From contig JAEYNI010000326.1 in assembly GCA_023412635.1 (NCBI GenBank), forward strand, positions 1 through 13,431: 13,431 nucleotides of DNA, written 5' to 3'. Positions within the stretch are counted from its first letter, which is position 1. The number at the start of each line of letters is the position of its first letter. The position numbers and the translations under genes are program-made. Below, in pieces: positions 1 through 7,250 of the stretch. The notes beneath the pieces were generated by a model, which saw only the letters and a list, made by a program, of their open reading frames with translations, had not been told where the DNA came from and ran no database searches. This DNA comes from Bacillota bacterium. Its GTDB lineage: Bacteria; Bacillota; Clostridia; Acetivibrionales; DSM-1351.

Positions 1-1
1 C

Positions 2-256
2 TGGAATACTCTTGTTCAGGAATATGATCCAAAAACAAATATATGTAAATGGAGAACAGGCTCTACAACAGAAAGGGAGCAATTTGCAAGTGTTGTACTT
101 AACGGAGAAATATACTTAATCGGAGGGCTAAAATATCAACCTAAACCTGAAGATTTTGAAGAATTGAAAAAATATTATGATGAACTTACAGCTAATCCAG
201 ACTCAAAAAGAGAATACGTAAAGAAAGTGGAAAAATATACTCCACATAAGGATTAG
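2..256 (+). CDS. Kelch-repeat protein, C-terminal end (5' partial)
   Basis: This is an open frame entering from the left edge and ending at TAG 254-256, giving 84 visible residues. It contains a typical Kelch blade: VQEYDPKTN, then W at the expected spacing, then RE-FASVVLNGEIYLIGG, which matches the family pattern of Y.P..N.W, a conserved arginine and a closing IY.iGG strand. Kelch repeats fold into beta-propellers used for binding; in Clostridia such proteins are often secreted or surface-associated, but the N-terminus is outside the window, so location is unknown. After the blade there is a lysine- and glutamate-rich tail of about 40 residues (PKPEDFEELKKYYDEL...), probably helical and not part of the propeller. 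An intrinsic terminator follows about 50 bases downstream, so this gene ends its transcription unit and is separate from the defence-type genes to the right. Confidence 0.85.
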   Translation, partial: WNTLVQEYDPKTNICKWRTGSTTEREQFASVVLNGEIYLIGGLKYQPKPEDFEELKKYYDELTANPDSKREYVKKVEKYTPHKD

Positions 257-307
257 TAATTTGATATTTCGATTTATTGTCATGTGTTAATAATGAAAAG
301 TAGATAT

Positions 308-358
308 AAAGATGGATAAGTGTACTTGCTAATACAAGTTTATTTTTCCATCTTTTTT
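308..358 (+). terminator. Intrinsic terminator after the Kelch gene
   Basis: The left arm AAAGATGGA (308-316) pairs with TCCATCTTT (347-355). An inner stem ACTTG (324-328) pairs with CAAGT (335-339), and the structure runs directly into a T run (353-358). This is a convincing Rho-independent terminator for the upstream gene and it isolates the accessory segment from it. Confidence 0.8.
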
Positions 359-441
359 ATTAGTTTATTTTTATATAATTAATACATTACGTCTATATTT
401 AAGAATATATAGAATTTAATGGTATAAATAATTAAAGAATG

Positions 442-479
442 GAAGGAATATTAAATAAACTGTCGAATTAGTTTATAAT
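442..479 (+). promoter_or_regulatory. Sigma-H-like promoter (overlapping sigma-A-like elements) upstream of the TIR gene
   Basis: GAAGGAATA (442-450), 11 bases, then GTCGAATTA (462-470) matches the Bacillus sigma-H consensus as I recall it (RnAGGAwWW, 11-12 bases, RnnGAATww) at every specified position. Overlapping it, TTAAAT (451-456), 17 bases, TATAAT (474-479) would serve sigma-A. The embedded TGTCGAA (461-467) also matches a Spo0A box. The same arrangement with 11-base spacing occurs before the NlpC/P60 gene (11230-11258), including an identical 14-mer ATAAACTGTCGAAT. The predicted transcript starts just before the palindromic repeat at 490. The region 257-583 holds no gene: it contains the terminator, this promoter and the first repeat copy. 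Confidence 0.6.
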
Positions 480-489
480 GTTTTTTTGA

Positions 490-547
490 GAGGTTCGCAG
501 AATGGCTATAATTGGGGTATAAGGACGAACTTCATCTAAGGACTCAT
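490..547 (+). repeat. Interspersed palindromic spacer repeat, copy A
   Basis: GAGGTTCG (490-497) pairs with CGAACTTC (526-533) through 8 base pairs including one G-T wobble. Inside, TATA (507-510) faces TATA (518-521). Bases 516-541 are 25/26 identical to 7288-7313 (copy E), with the shared core GTATAAGGACGAACTTCAT. An open TTG-started extension of the TIR gene crosses this copy, but the match to a non-coding copy elsewhere argues that it is not translated. Confidence 0.75.
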
Positions 548-583
548 AATAATCAGCTTATTACAAAATGGAGGAATCAAATA

Positions 584-2017
584 ATGGTTGAAAGCTCTAA
601 AAAAGTATTCATTTCATATTCATGGGTAGTACAAGAACGCGTTATTGTATTGGCAGATCGATTAGTTGCAAATGGAATTGATGTGATCTTAGATATTTAT
701 GACTTAAAAGAAGGACAGGATAAGTATGCTTTTATGGAACAATCCGTTCATAATTCTTGTGTTGACCGTGTGCTGATTATTTGCGATAAAACATATACCG
801 AAAAGGCTAATAGCCGTATTGGCGGGGTTGGTGATGAGACTGTTATCATTTCTCCTGAAATATATGGACAAATGAAGCAAGAAAAGTTTCTTCCAGTTAT
901 ATTTGAAGTAGATGAAAATGGAAATGCGTACTGTCCTTTATATATAAAATCAAGAATATACATTGATCTCTCGACAGAAGATGATAGTTACGAAGCAGAA
1001 TATGAAAAGCTCCTTCGGAATATTTACGAAAAACCTTTATATAAAAAGCCTGCTCTAGGTAGAAAACCGGAGTGGTTGGAGAATGATACTGTCGATTTAT
1101 CGGCGATTCGCGATTTAATTAGACAGGTTCGTGGATATAATGGAGGTAATCAAACAAAAGCTGACTTTCTCCTCCGTAAAGCAGCAGATGAATTCGTTGA
1201 AATAGCGAAGCAATATACTATACCCAAAGATAAATCAGTAGACGAGGGGCTTCTTCAAATAATAGATAAGCTTAAAGGATATAGAGACTTATTTGTCGAT
1301 TATTGCGAGGCTTTAATATATAGCGCTCTGCCAATAAGTGAAAATATACCCTCTATAATTGAAAGACTGTTTAATGAATTGCATGATGCTACTGAAAAGA
1401 TATCTTACAGTAACTCTGATTTTGAATTATATGATTTTCTAATTTGGGAGTTATTTATATCTGTCACAGCTACTTTACTTCATTATGAAAAATATAAGGA
1501 ATTACACAGTATTCTTATTCGTACATACTTTTTGAGGGAAAGCTATTTTAGTAACACCCTAAAAGCTTGCAACTATACTGAGTTTAGAACATATTGCAGA
1601 ACGATTGAGGGTACCTGCAAGGAAAAATGTTCTAATCCGAAATTATTTACTTTGATGGGTGATATACTTATCAAACGTGAAAAAAAGCCTATTTTAACAA
1701 AGGAAACATTATCAAATGCAGATCTAATCCTTTATCAGTTGTTTGGTGTTCTTAACATAAATGGCGAAGGGCACGGTTACTGGTATCCAACTACCTATGT
1801 ATACCATTCAAATCTACAACCGATATGGCAAAGGTTAAAATCAGAACAATTCTGTAAGACTATCCAGCCATTATTTGGAGTAAACAGTATCTCTGAATTA
1901 AAAAATCTTATAGCAAAAAGTACAGTAGAACACGGTATGAGCTATAGTGGATCTTTTGAATCTCCACTATCCATTTTGAGTAATATTAAAATCGAAGAAA
2001 TTGGAAGTATGAATTAA
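584..2017 (+). CDS. TIR/SEFIR-domain protein with helical C-terminal region, probable defence effector
   Basis: The protein has 477 residues. The start chosen is ATG 584, preceded by GGAGG at 570-574 with 9 bases of spacing. The frame stays open to a TTG at 512, but that stretch is the repeat copy A. Residues 7-105 form a TIR/SEFIR-type domain: KVFISYSW (7-14) on the first strand, ADRL..NGIDVILD.YDLKEGQD (24-46), FMEQSV (50-55), VLIICDKTYTEKA (63-75), GGVGDE (80-85) and KFLPVIFE (101-108). Bacterial TIR domains commonly cleave NAD+ or make cyclic-ADP-ribose signals during phage defence; SEFIR-type ones are less well characterised, and I did not assign a catalytic glutamate. Residues about 170-477 are unrecognised and look mostly helical, probably a sensing or oligomerisation module. 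There is no signal peptide or membrane segment. It lies first in the repeat-punctuated segment behind a sigma-H-like promoter. The domain call is firm; the defence role is inferred. Confidence 0.85.
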   Translation: MVESSKKVFISYSWVVQERVIVLADRLVANGIDVILDIYDLKEGQDKYAFMEQSVHNSCVDRVLIICDKTYTEKANSRIGGVGDETVIISPEIYGQMKQEKFLPVIFEVDENGNAYCPLYIKSRIYIDLSTEDDSYEAEYEKLLRNIYEKPLYKKPALGRKPEWLENDTVDLSAIRDLIRQVRGYNGGNQTKADFLLRKAADEFVEIAKQYTIPKDKSVDEGLLQIIDKLKGYRDLFVDYCEALIYSALPISENIPSIIERLFNELHDATEKISYSNSDFELYDFLIWELFISVTATLLHYEKYKELHSILIRTYFLRESYFSNTLKACNYTEFRTYCRTIEGTCKEKCSNPKLFTLMGDILIKREKKPILTKETLSNADLILYQLFGVLNINGEGHGYWYPTTYVYHSNLQPIWQRLKSEQFCKTIQPLFGVNSISELKNLIAKSTVEHGMSYSGSFESPLSILSNIKIEEIGSMN

Positions 2018-2018
2018 G

Positions 2019-2092
2019 GTAAACCTGGTTTGTTGAGCCTTCCAATTATATTTATACTCGAATATAAGTCCGAACTTAATCTAAGGTTACGT
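2019..2092 (+). repeat. Interspersed palindromic spacer repeat, copy B
   Basis: This begins one base after the TIR stop codon. Outer arms GTAAaCCT (2019-2026) and AGGTTAC (2084-2090) pair with one bulged A. A second stem GGTTTG (2027-2032) pairs with CGAACT (2071-2076) using G-T wobbles. The core hairpin TTATA (2052-2056) / TATAA (2063-2067) corresponds to the TATA dyads in copies A and E. The sequence CCGAACTTAATCTAAGG aligns with CGAACTTCATCTAAGG in copy A. Confidence 0.65.
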
Positions 2093-2129
2093 AAAAAAAG
2101 TTTACTTCAAAAAAGGAGAGATATTTAAA

Positions 2130-3416
2130 GTGCTTACATATTATGAATTTAAAGAATTCTTTTATAGAATTATGGGAATACGCGATATTGAAATAGATAA
2201 TAGTGATATAGTATTTGATATCCAAAGTAGATATTCAACTACTGCAGGAAATGGACAACGACAAATAACTATAACAGATGTAGAATTCTTCAATTTATAT
2301 AATAAAGTATTGTCCATGTTCAGTGACAGAATAGAGTTTTACAAAAAAGACTACTATGAGATTGCAATTGACTTTGATTATCCAATGATGCGTAATCGTG
2401 AGATTTCCGCTATATCGGATGATAATGCAAATGGAATTCATTATGAGCTCAATTTAGCATCACTGGAATATAGTGCATTTTTACTATCAAAACTAGGAGA
2501 AGAATATAATAATGGAAACCGGAGAATTCCATTAATGAGACTTCGGAGACCGATAGACTTTATAAGACATACAGATGAAGAGGAACCAATTAATCTTAAT
2601 TATCTATTACCAAGAATGATAGGAGAGCTTTCATTAAAAATTAAGACCACTGATGAGCAGAGTTTACCTAAATTTAGGAAATTAAAAAATGCGTTCATAT
2701 TTGAGTTTATGTATCTTTCAGACATGGCTCTAGTGGAATATAATAATGTGAATGAAATCTTTAGGATAAATAATTCTGCACGAAATAGATTTGATATTTC
2801 ACAAATTAGCACCCCTCCTTTACGTGAATATACGGATGATGTTGTGGATTATTATAAATTAGCATTATCATCCTCTGACCCATATATCGGGTTTATTTCA
2901 TTCTATCATGTTATGGAATACTTTTATGATGAGGTATTTAAAAAGAAGATGGTAGAAGATATTAAGAACAGAATTACCCATCCTGATTTTTCTTATAAGA
3001 ACGATGATAAGTTATATGATATGGCTCTTTTTATAAAGAATAGAATGAAAATGGATGTTGAGTCAGGACAAGGAAATGAATTGGAGTCTTTAAATTTTGT
3101 ATTGAGAGAATATATTGTAATTGATGATTTGAAAACCCGAGTTAATAATATTGATGTAGAAGCTATCCAATACTATCAAACAACAAAGGTGCCATTTTGT
3201 AATGCACCAACAATTGGCTGGGATGATGCACAGGGCGTTTTTACACAGCTTGCTAAAAGGATATATTATACAAGAAATTCCTTGGTACATAGTAAGAGCG
3301 GAAAAAATAATGATCGATATCGATCATATGCTAATGAACCACAATTACAAAAAGAAATACCATTAGCCAAGGCAGTTGCAGAAATGATAATTATTAACTC
3401 AAGTAAAATATTATAA
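2130..3416 (+). CDS. HEPN-motif protein, putative RNase-type defence protein
   Basis: The protein has 428 residues and starts at GTG 2130, supported by AAAGGAGAG at 2112-2120 with 9 bases of spacing. I do not recognise the full-length family. The clearest signal is RNSLVH at residues 382-387 in a helical context (LAKRIYYTRNSLVHSKSG), which fits the HEPN Rx4-6H motif; HEPN domains dimerise and form metal-independent RNase sites in many toxins and abortive-infection proteins. Residues about 240-428 would form the helical HEPN-containing part (YYKLALSS..YIGFISFYHVMEYFYDE is typical of such proteins). The N-terminal ~230 residues are mixed alpha/beta with no recognised motif and may be the sensor. 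There is no signal peptide or membrane segment. The gene lies 112 bases after the TIR gene with repeat copy B between them, so whether they share a transcript is uncertain. The motif is visible; RNase activity and defence function are inferred. Confidence 0.75.
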   Translation: MLTYYEFKEFFYRIMGIRDIEIDNSDIVFDIQSRYSTTAGNGQRQITITDVEFFNLYNKVLSMFSDRIEFYKKDYYEIAIDFDYPMMRNREISAISDDNANGIHYELNLASLEYSAFLLSKLGEEYNNGNRRIPLMRLRRPIDFIRHTDEEEPINLNYLLPRMIGELSLKIKTTDEQSLPKFRKLKNAFIFEFMYLSDMALVEYNNVNEIFRINNSARNRFDISQISTPPLREYTDDVVDYYKLALSSSDPYIGFISFYHVMEYFYDEVFKKKMVEDIKNRITHPDFSYKNDDKLYDMALFIKNRMKMDVESGQGNELESLNFVLREYIVIDDLKTRVNNIDVEAIQYYQTTKVPFCNAPTIGWDDAQGVFTQLAKRIYYTRNSLVHSKSGKNNDRYRSYANEPQLQKEIPLAKAVAEMIIINSSKIL

Positions 3417-3472
3417 TGCCAGTAAGGTAGTATTATAAGTTGATACTAGTATTTATGAATGTTAGTTTCAAA

Positions 3473-3527
3473 CTTCCCATTATCCATATTAGCTGAGATA
3501 AAAGAGGACTTACTCTTAGGATAATAA
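3473..3527 (+). repeat. Interspersed spacer repeat, copy C (diverged)
   Basis: CTTCCCATTAT at 3473-3483 is identical to 7265-7275 of copy E. The downstream part (ATATTAGCTGAGATAAAAGAGGAC, then CTTAGGATAATAA) aligns with copy E at reduced identity. The stems of copies A, B and E are not well preserved, so this looks like a decayed copy located 3' of the HEPN gene. Confidence 0.5.
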
Positions 3528-3588
3528 TGTCTAGTATGTCTTGATATGAGATTATCGCAATAGTTCAAAGAATACTACAGTAAAAAGT

Positions 3589-3736
3589 GAGCACATATAA
3601 CGGATAGAGAATAACAACTGCGCCAAATCGCTTAATGGGTTTTTAGGAGCGCATATATCATGGACATTCCGGTTGTAAAGCTTTTCGACTTTAGGTGAAG
3701 TGGACTGGTAATTTAGGAACGTCGAATGTAGACGGA
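3589..3736. repeat. Structured non-coding element before the KAP gene
   Basis: The 368-base gap 3417-3784 has no plausible ORF. After copy C it contains a foldable block, more GC-rich than its surroundings. Two direct repeats, GAGCACATATAAC (3589-3601) and GAGCGCATATATC (3647-3659), match at 11 of 13 positions. TGCGCC (3619-3624) pairs with GGAGCGCA (3646-3653) leaving one bulged A. TAAAG (3676-3680) pairs with CTTTA (3689-3693). ACATTC (3664-3669) pairs with GAATGT (3724-3729). Nested imperfect stems with single unpaired bases resemble integron attC sites or a structured RNA; which one cannot be settled from this sequence. The element ends about 50 bases before the KAP start codon. Confidence 0.5.
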
Positions 3737-3784
3737 CGATCTAATAATAGTTTTGCTATAGCTGTGTAAATAGGAGAAAATAGT

Positions 3785-5989
3785 ATGTTTAATACAGATA
3801 AGCCAATAAATAAACTTAGTGAAGACAAGCTTGAACGGAGTTCATTTGCAAAACAACTCGCTCATGCAATAATGCAATTCAAAACACAAGATAATTATGC
3901 AATCTCACTGCAAGGAAAATGGGGCTGTGGAAAGACCTCTGTCCTAAATATGGCAGTTGAAGAAATAATACAATTATCCGGAGAATTAGATACTAGCGAA
4001 AAAATGGTTATTGTACAATTTAATCCTTGGAACTTTACTGACACCAATCAACTGATAAATCAATTTTTTTTGACTCTCTCGAACTCTTTAAAATTTAATT
4101 ACAAAGAGCAAAAAATGAAAAATGTTGGTGCTGCTATTGAAAAATATTCGTCAGCTTTGGAATATTCAGAGTATATACCTATAGTTGGAAAATACTTAAA
4201 ATTATTACCAAAGCTATCTACTGCGCTAGGTAGGTCAATGAAAGAAACGGCTGAAGCAAAACAAAATGATGTCTCTTATAGAAAAAGCGAAGTAGAAAAA
4301 TCTTTAAGAGAGTTGGACTCTAGAATTTTAGTCGTGGTCGATGATATTGATAGACTATCAAATGAACAAATTCAGCTTATTTTTCAATTAGTTAATGCTG
4401 TTGCAGGTTTTCCAAATATAACATATTTACTTTCATTTGATAAAGATATTGTGGTGCGCGCATTAAGTGATGTCCAACATTGTGATGGAGAGGAATATCT
4501 GGAAAAAATAATTCAGGTTCCGTTTGATGTACCTCCATTAAGTATTAAAAGGCTTCATGATATTCTATTTGAAAAGCTCGATAATTTAATTGAAGTTTAC
4601 AATGGTATGGAATTTGATTCTGCTCGCTGGTCAAACGTTTTTAATTCTTGTATCAGCCCATTTATAAACACCTTGCGTGATATTAATAGATTTTGTAATG
4701 CTTTAGCATTTATGTATTCGGCAGTAAAGGAAGAAGTAGATTTTATTGACATGGCGGGGATATGTGCCTTGCGGGTATTTGCTTCTTCGATTTTCGAGTG
4801 GATTAGGGATAATAAATTTTCTCTTGTTGGGGGTTATAATGGCGGTGGTATTTCTCTAAATGAGGTAAGGAAACAAGAGGAGGAAATGGTACAACGTTTT
4901 CAAGAATTCTATCCGAAAAATCCTCAAGTTATGCTAAAGGCTGTTGCTAGTTTATTTCCTATGTTTACCAATAGAATTTCATTTCAAAGTGTTTTTCAAA
5001 CACCCTCAGAAATTCATCAGGCAATGAGAATAGCTTCTGAGAGTAAATTTGATTTGTACTTTTCACTTTCTTTAGACAATATAAAAATCAGCAGATACGA
5101 AATTGATGATTCTTTATTATGCATGGAAGAAGACAAATTGCGATCATATATTGATGCTCTTAATGAACGTGACCTGTTTGATGTTTATTTAAAGGAAATT
5201 AAGTACAATTTATCAAGGATTCCTGAAGAAAGAATAGAGCTCATTTTGAGTGTGTTAGTATTTCAAAGTGGAAGAATTGCAGAGAAAGGAATGCAGTTGA
5301 TAGGTGCGGATTCAAAAACAATTAGTGTTTATACGATTTCGGATTTACTCTTTAGAATTAGTGATGAAAACATTCGCTTCAATATTATTGCTAATATGCT
5401 TTCAAACGCGGACTTTGTATCATTTCAGTTTTTGTTACATCTTTTACATATAATTGAGCTTACTCATGGAAGAATTGCTGAAACACCGAGTTCGCAAGAC
5501 CCCAAACTTATTAGTCTAGATAATTTGTATCAGCTTGAAGCAATATTTTTAGAAAGGACAAAAAGTTTTGTAGTAATAACGAATTTATTCGATTGGAAAG
5601 AACTGCAAAGAGTTTCTTTTCTTTGGGAGTTTATAGAGAAAAAAACATATTCAGAGTATATAAAATCAGCAATAACCAATGAACTTAATGCTATTAGATT
5701 TCTGGCATTACATGTAGTTACTTGGTCATCTGGGGGAAAAGCATGTGAATATGAACTCAAAGATGATTCTTACACGAAATTTATCAGTACTACGGAGTTA
5801 ATAAAAATAATTGAAAGCGTGCGAGTAACTGAAGATTTTTGGATGTTAGATGAAAATATTATTGAATCATCGGCTGCCCTTGTCTTAGCGACAGAGTTTC
5901 CTGATGTAAAAAAACGAATTAAAATCATAGATGTCAAAAAAAGGATGGGCAAATGGAAAAATGAGTTTTTGGAGCAAGCTGATTGTTGA
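3785..5989 (+). CDS. KAP family P-loop NTPase
   Basis: The protein has 734 residues and starts at ATG 3785, with TAGGAG at 3771-3776 and 8 bases of spacing. The N-terminal third is a KAP-type STAND/AAA-like NTPase: family entry motif DKLERSSFAKQLAHAI (14-29), Walker A GKWGCGKTS (44-52), the KAP signature FNPWNF (79-84), Walker B ILVVVDDIDRL (181-191), a sensor-like strand ITYLLSFDKDIV (212-223), and YLEKIIQVPFDVPP (238-251), which ends the core. Many KAP NTPases carry transmembrane helices between Walker A and B; here that interval (about 85-180) has only a weakly hydrophobic patch near 128-147, so a soluble protein is more likely. The remaining ~480 residues are helical and unassigned. Phage-induced KAP NTPases are repeatedly found in defence islands, and the neighbours fit that; the actual partner is unknown. 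The family call is secure, the role is inferred. Confidence 0.92.
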   Translation: MFNTDKPINKLSEDKLERSSFAKQLAHAIMQFKTQDNYAISLQGKWGCGKTSVLNMAVEEIIQLSGELDTSEKMVIVQFNPWNFTDTNQLINQFFLTLSNSLKFNYKEQKMKNVGAAIEKYSSALEYSEYIPIVGKYLKLLPKLSTALGRSMKETAEAKQNDVSYRKSEVEKSLRELDSRILVVVDDIDRLSNEQIQLIFQLVNAVAGFPNITYLLSFDKDIVVRALSDVQHCDGEEYLEKIIQVPFDVPPLSIKRLHDILFEKLDNLIEVYNGMEFDSARWSNVFNSCISPFINTLRDINRFCNALAFMYSAVKEEVDFIDMAGICALRVFASSIFEWIRDNKFSLVGGYNGGGISLNEVRKQEEEMVQRFQEFYPKNPQVMLKAVASLFPMFTNRISFQSVFQTPSEIHQAMRIASESKFDLYFSLSLDNIKISRYEIDDSLLCMEEDKLRSYIDALNERDLFDVYLKEIKYNLSRIPEERIELILSVLVFQSGRIAEKGMQLIGADSKTISVYTISDLLFRISDENIRFNIIANMLSNADFVSFQFLLHLLHIIELTHGRIAETPSSQDPKLISLDNLYQLEAIFLERTKSFVVITNLFDWKELQRVSFLWEFIEKKTYSEYIKSAITNELNAIRFLALHVVTWSSGGKACEYELKDDSYTKFISTTELIKIIESVRVTEDFWMLDENIIESSAALVLATEFPDVKKRIKIIDVKKRMGKWKNEFLEQADC

Positions 5990-6048
5990 GTACAGAATTT
6001 TTGCTGATGAAAAATGAAGACATCAAAAACAAAAGGTACTTTAAATTG

Positions 6049-6160
6049 CTCATTATGTTTATACCTAATAATCTTTTCAAATGGTGAACTGCACATTAGC
6101 CATATAACTGGCAAAGTATTTGACCTTCACATTATGTTTATGGGGTAAAGTAAGTGAGTA
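6049..6160 (+). repeat. Degenerate tandem cluster of the spacer repeat, copy D
   Basis: Three starts of the repeat lie close together: CATTATGTTTATACC at 6051, CATTAGCCATATAACTGGC at 6094 and CATTATGTTTATGGGGTAA at 6130, at spacings of 43 and 36 bases. The middle unit, through GTATTTGACCTTCA, aligns with copy E (CATTA..ATATA-CTGGC...GTAT..GAC..TTCA). The cluster fills most of the gap between the KAP and AbiJ-like genes. A separate weak hairpin at 5999-6031 (GATG/CATC extended by T/A runs) lacks a T tail and is not called a terminator. Confidence 0.5.
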
Positions 6161-6191
6161 ATAGACAAATTTGAATTAAAGGAGATGGCTT

Positions 6192-7097
6192 ATGAAATTA
6201 TATTCTGAAAGGCATGGTATAAGAGCACCACTGGAAAAGACATATTCTATTAACAGAGATATGTATTCATTACTTTTAGATTGTTGTAAAAGATATCAAA
6301 AAAATTTAACACATATTTTCACTCTAAATTGTCATCATGACTTTACAGATAGTGACTATGTTTCATTTGATGAAAAAGGATTTATAACTAGAATTAAAAT
6401 AAGAATCCCATCTCTTTTTCGGGATGAGTATGATAGGATTTGCGCACCGGTTTATGACGATGAATATGACCAGTATGCACTTTTAGACTTTATTGAGTTC
6501 TTTGCACAAAATATTCGAGGATATCTCTGAACGGTGGAATAATGAGAGATACCGAAATTACCAAACGATAGACTGCCTTAATTCTTCAGATATATTTAAA
6601 AATTTCCAAGAGGCAATAAATGAAATATTTACTGAGTCGGGATTGCTTTATGAACTAACGGATGAAAAGATTATAGAAAGAATTGTTGAGAACAGTCCAC
6701 TTACAACGAAAATTGAAAATACTTATGCAGCAGTACATGAGGTAGGCACAAGAGAGTTGTTGAAAGATGCTGTTGCATTATATAAGACACCAAATCCTAC
6801 TGCGCGACAAGATTCAGTGGAAAAGATATGGGATGCGTTAGAACGTTTAAAACTTACTATACAACATTAGATAAGAAACATTCATCAGAAAAAATAGTGA
6901 ATAATATGGCAAACGGAAATGATGACTTTGCTGATTTGTTTAATAATGAATTTAAGATGTTGACGGACATAGGAAATAAATATCGCATACGTCATCATGA
7001 AACTAATAAGATTGATATTACTGATGTCCGTTATTACGATTATCTTTTTAATCGTTGTTTATCACTAATTGCGCTTGCTATACAATATTTGATGTAA
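6192..7097 (+). pseudogene. AbiJ-like abortive-infection protein, interrupted by two frameshifts
   Basis: Three overlapping frames read as one protein of about 301 residues. The start is ATG 6192, with AAAGGAG at 6178-6184 and 7 bases of spacing. Part 1 (6192-6530) opens with MKLYSERHG, the hallmark of AbiJ N-terminal domains, and ends in DFIEFFAQNI. Part 2 (from about 6520) continues with DISERWNNERYRNYQ up to WDALERLK at about 6851. Part 3 (from about 6848) continues KTYYTTLDKKHSS and ends in EFKMLTDIGNKYRIRHHETNK...YDYLFNRCLSLI, typical of abortive-infection C-terminal (Abi_C-like) regions. The first junction is explained by one extra G at 6519-6520 (CGAGGATATC for CGAGATATC). The second is explained by one missing A in AAAA at 6847-6850, so the third part returns to the original frame. 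This could be a true pseudogene, sequencing indels, or in part recoding: T TTA AAA at 6844-6850 is a canonical -1 slippery heptamer in the correct phase. Confidence 0.8.
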
Positions 7098-7250
7098 AAG
7101 AAATACTTATGCACTATTACTTTGAAAAAGAAAAATTCTAGAAAACCGTAGATGTAGCTGTAATGAAAATCAAACAACAGAATCTTAAATTTAAAATGTG
7201 ATGACATTACGAAAAATTTGGTAAAAAATTATTTAGATAAATTCTAATTT

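Noticed and set aside
512..583. A TTG-started 24-residue N-terminal extension of the TIR protein.
   Set aside because: The stretch coincides with spacer repeat copy A, which is non-coding at 7288-7313, and ATG 584 has an ideal ribosome binding site and begins just before the KVFISYSW strand.
5999..6031. Hairpin GATG...CATC with T/A extensions as a terminator of the KAP gene.
   Set aside because: The stem is short and AT-rich, it includes a bulge, and it is not followed by a T run on the + strand.
5770..6114. Minus-strand open frame of 114 codons.
   Set aside because: It overlaps the end of the KAP gene and the repeat cluster, has no convincing ribosome binding site and shows no protein-like motif.
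7098..7250. Search for a small gene or RNA after the AbiJ-like gene.
   Set aside because: Only AT-rich sequence with a weak distant dyad (GTAATG/CATTAC) was found; there is no ORF with a start signal and no tRNA-like fold.
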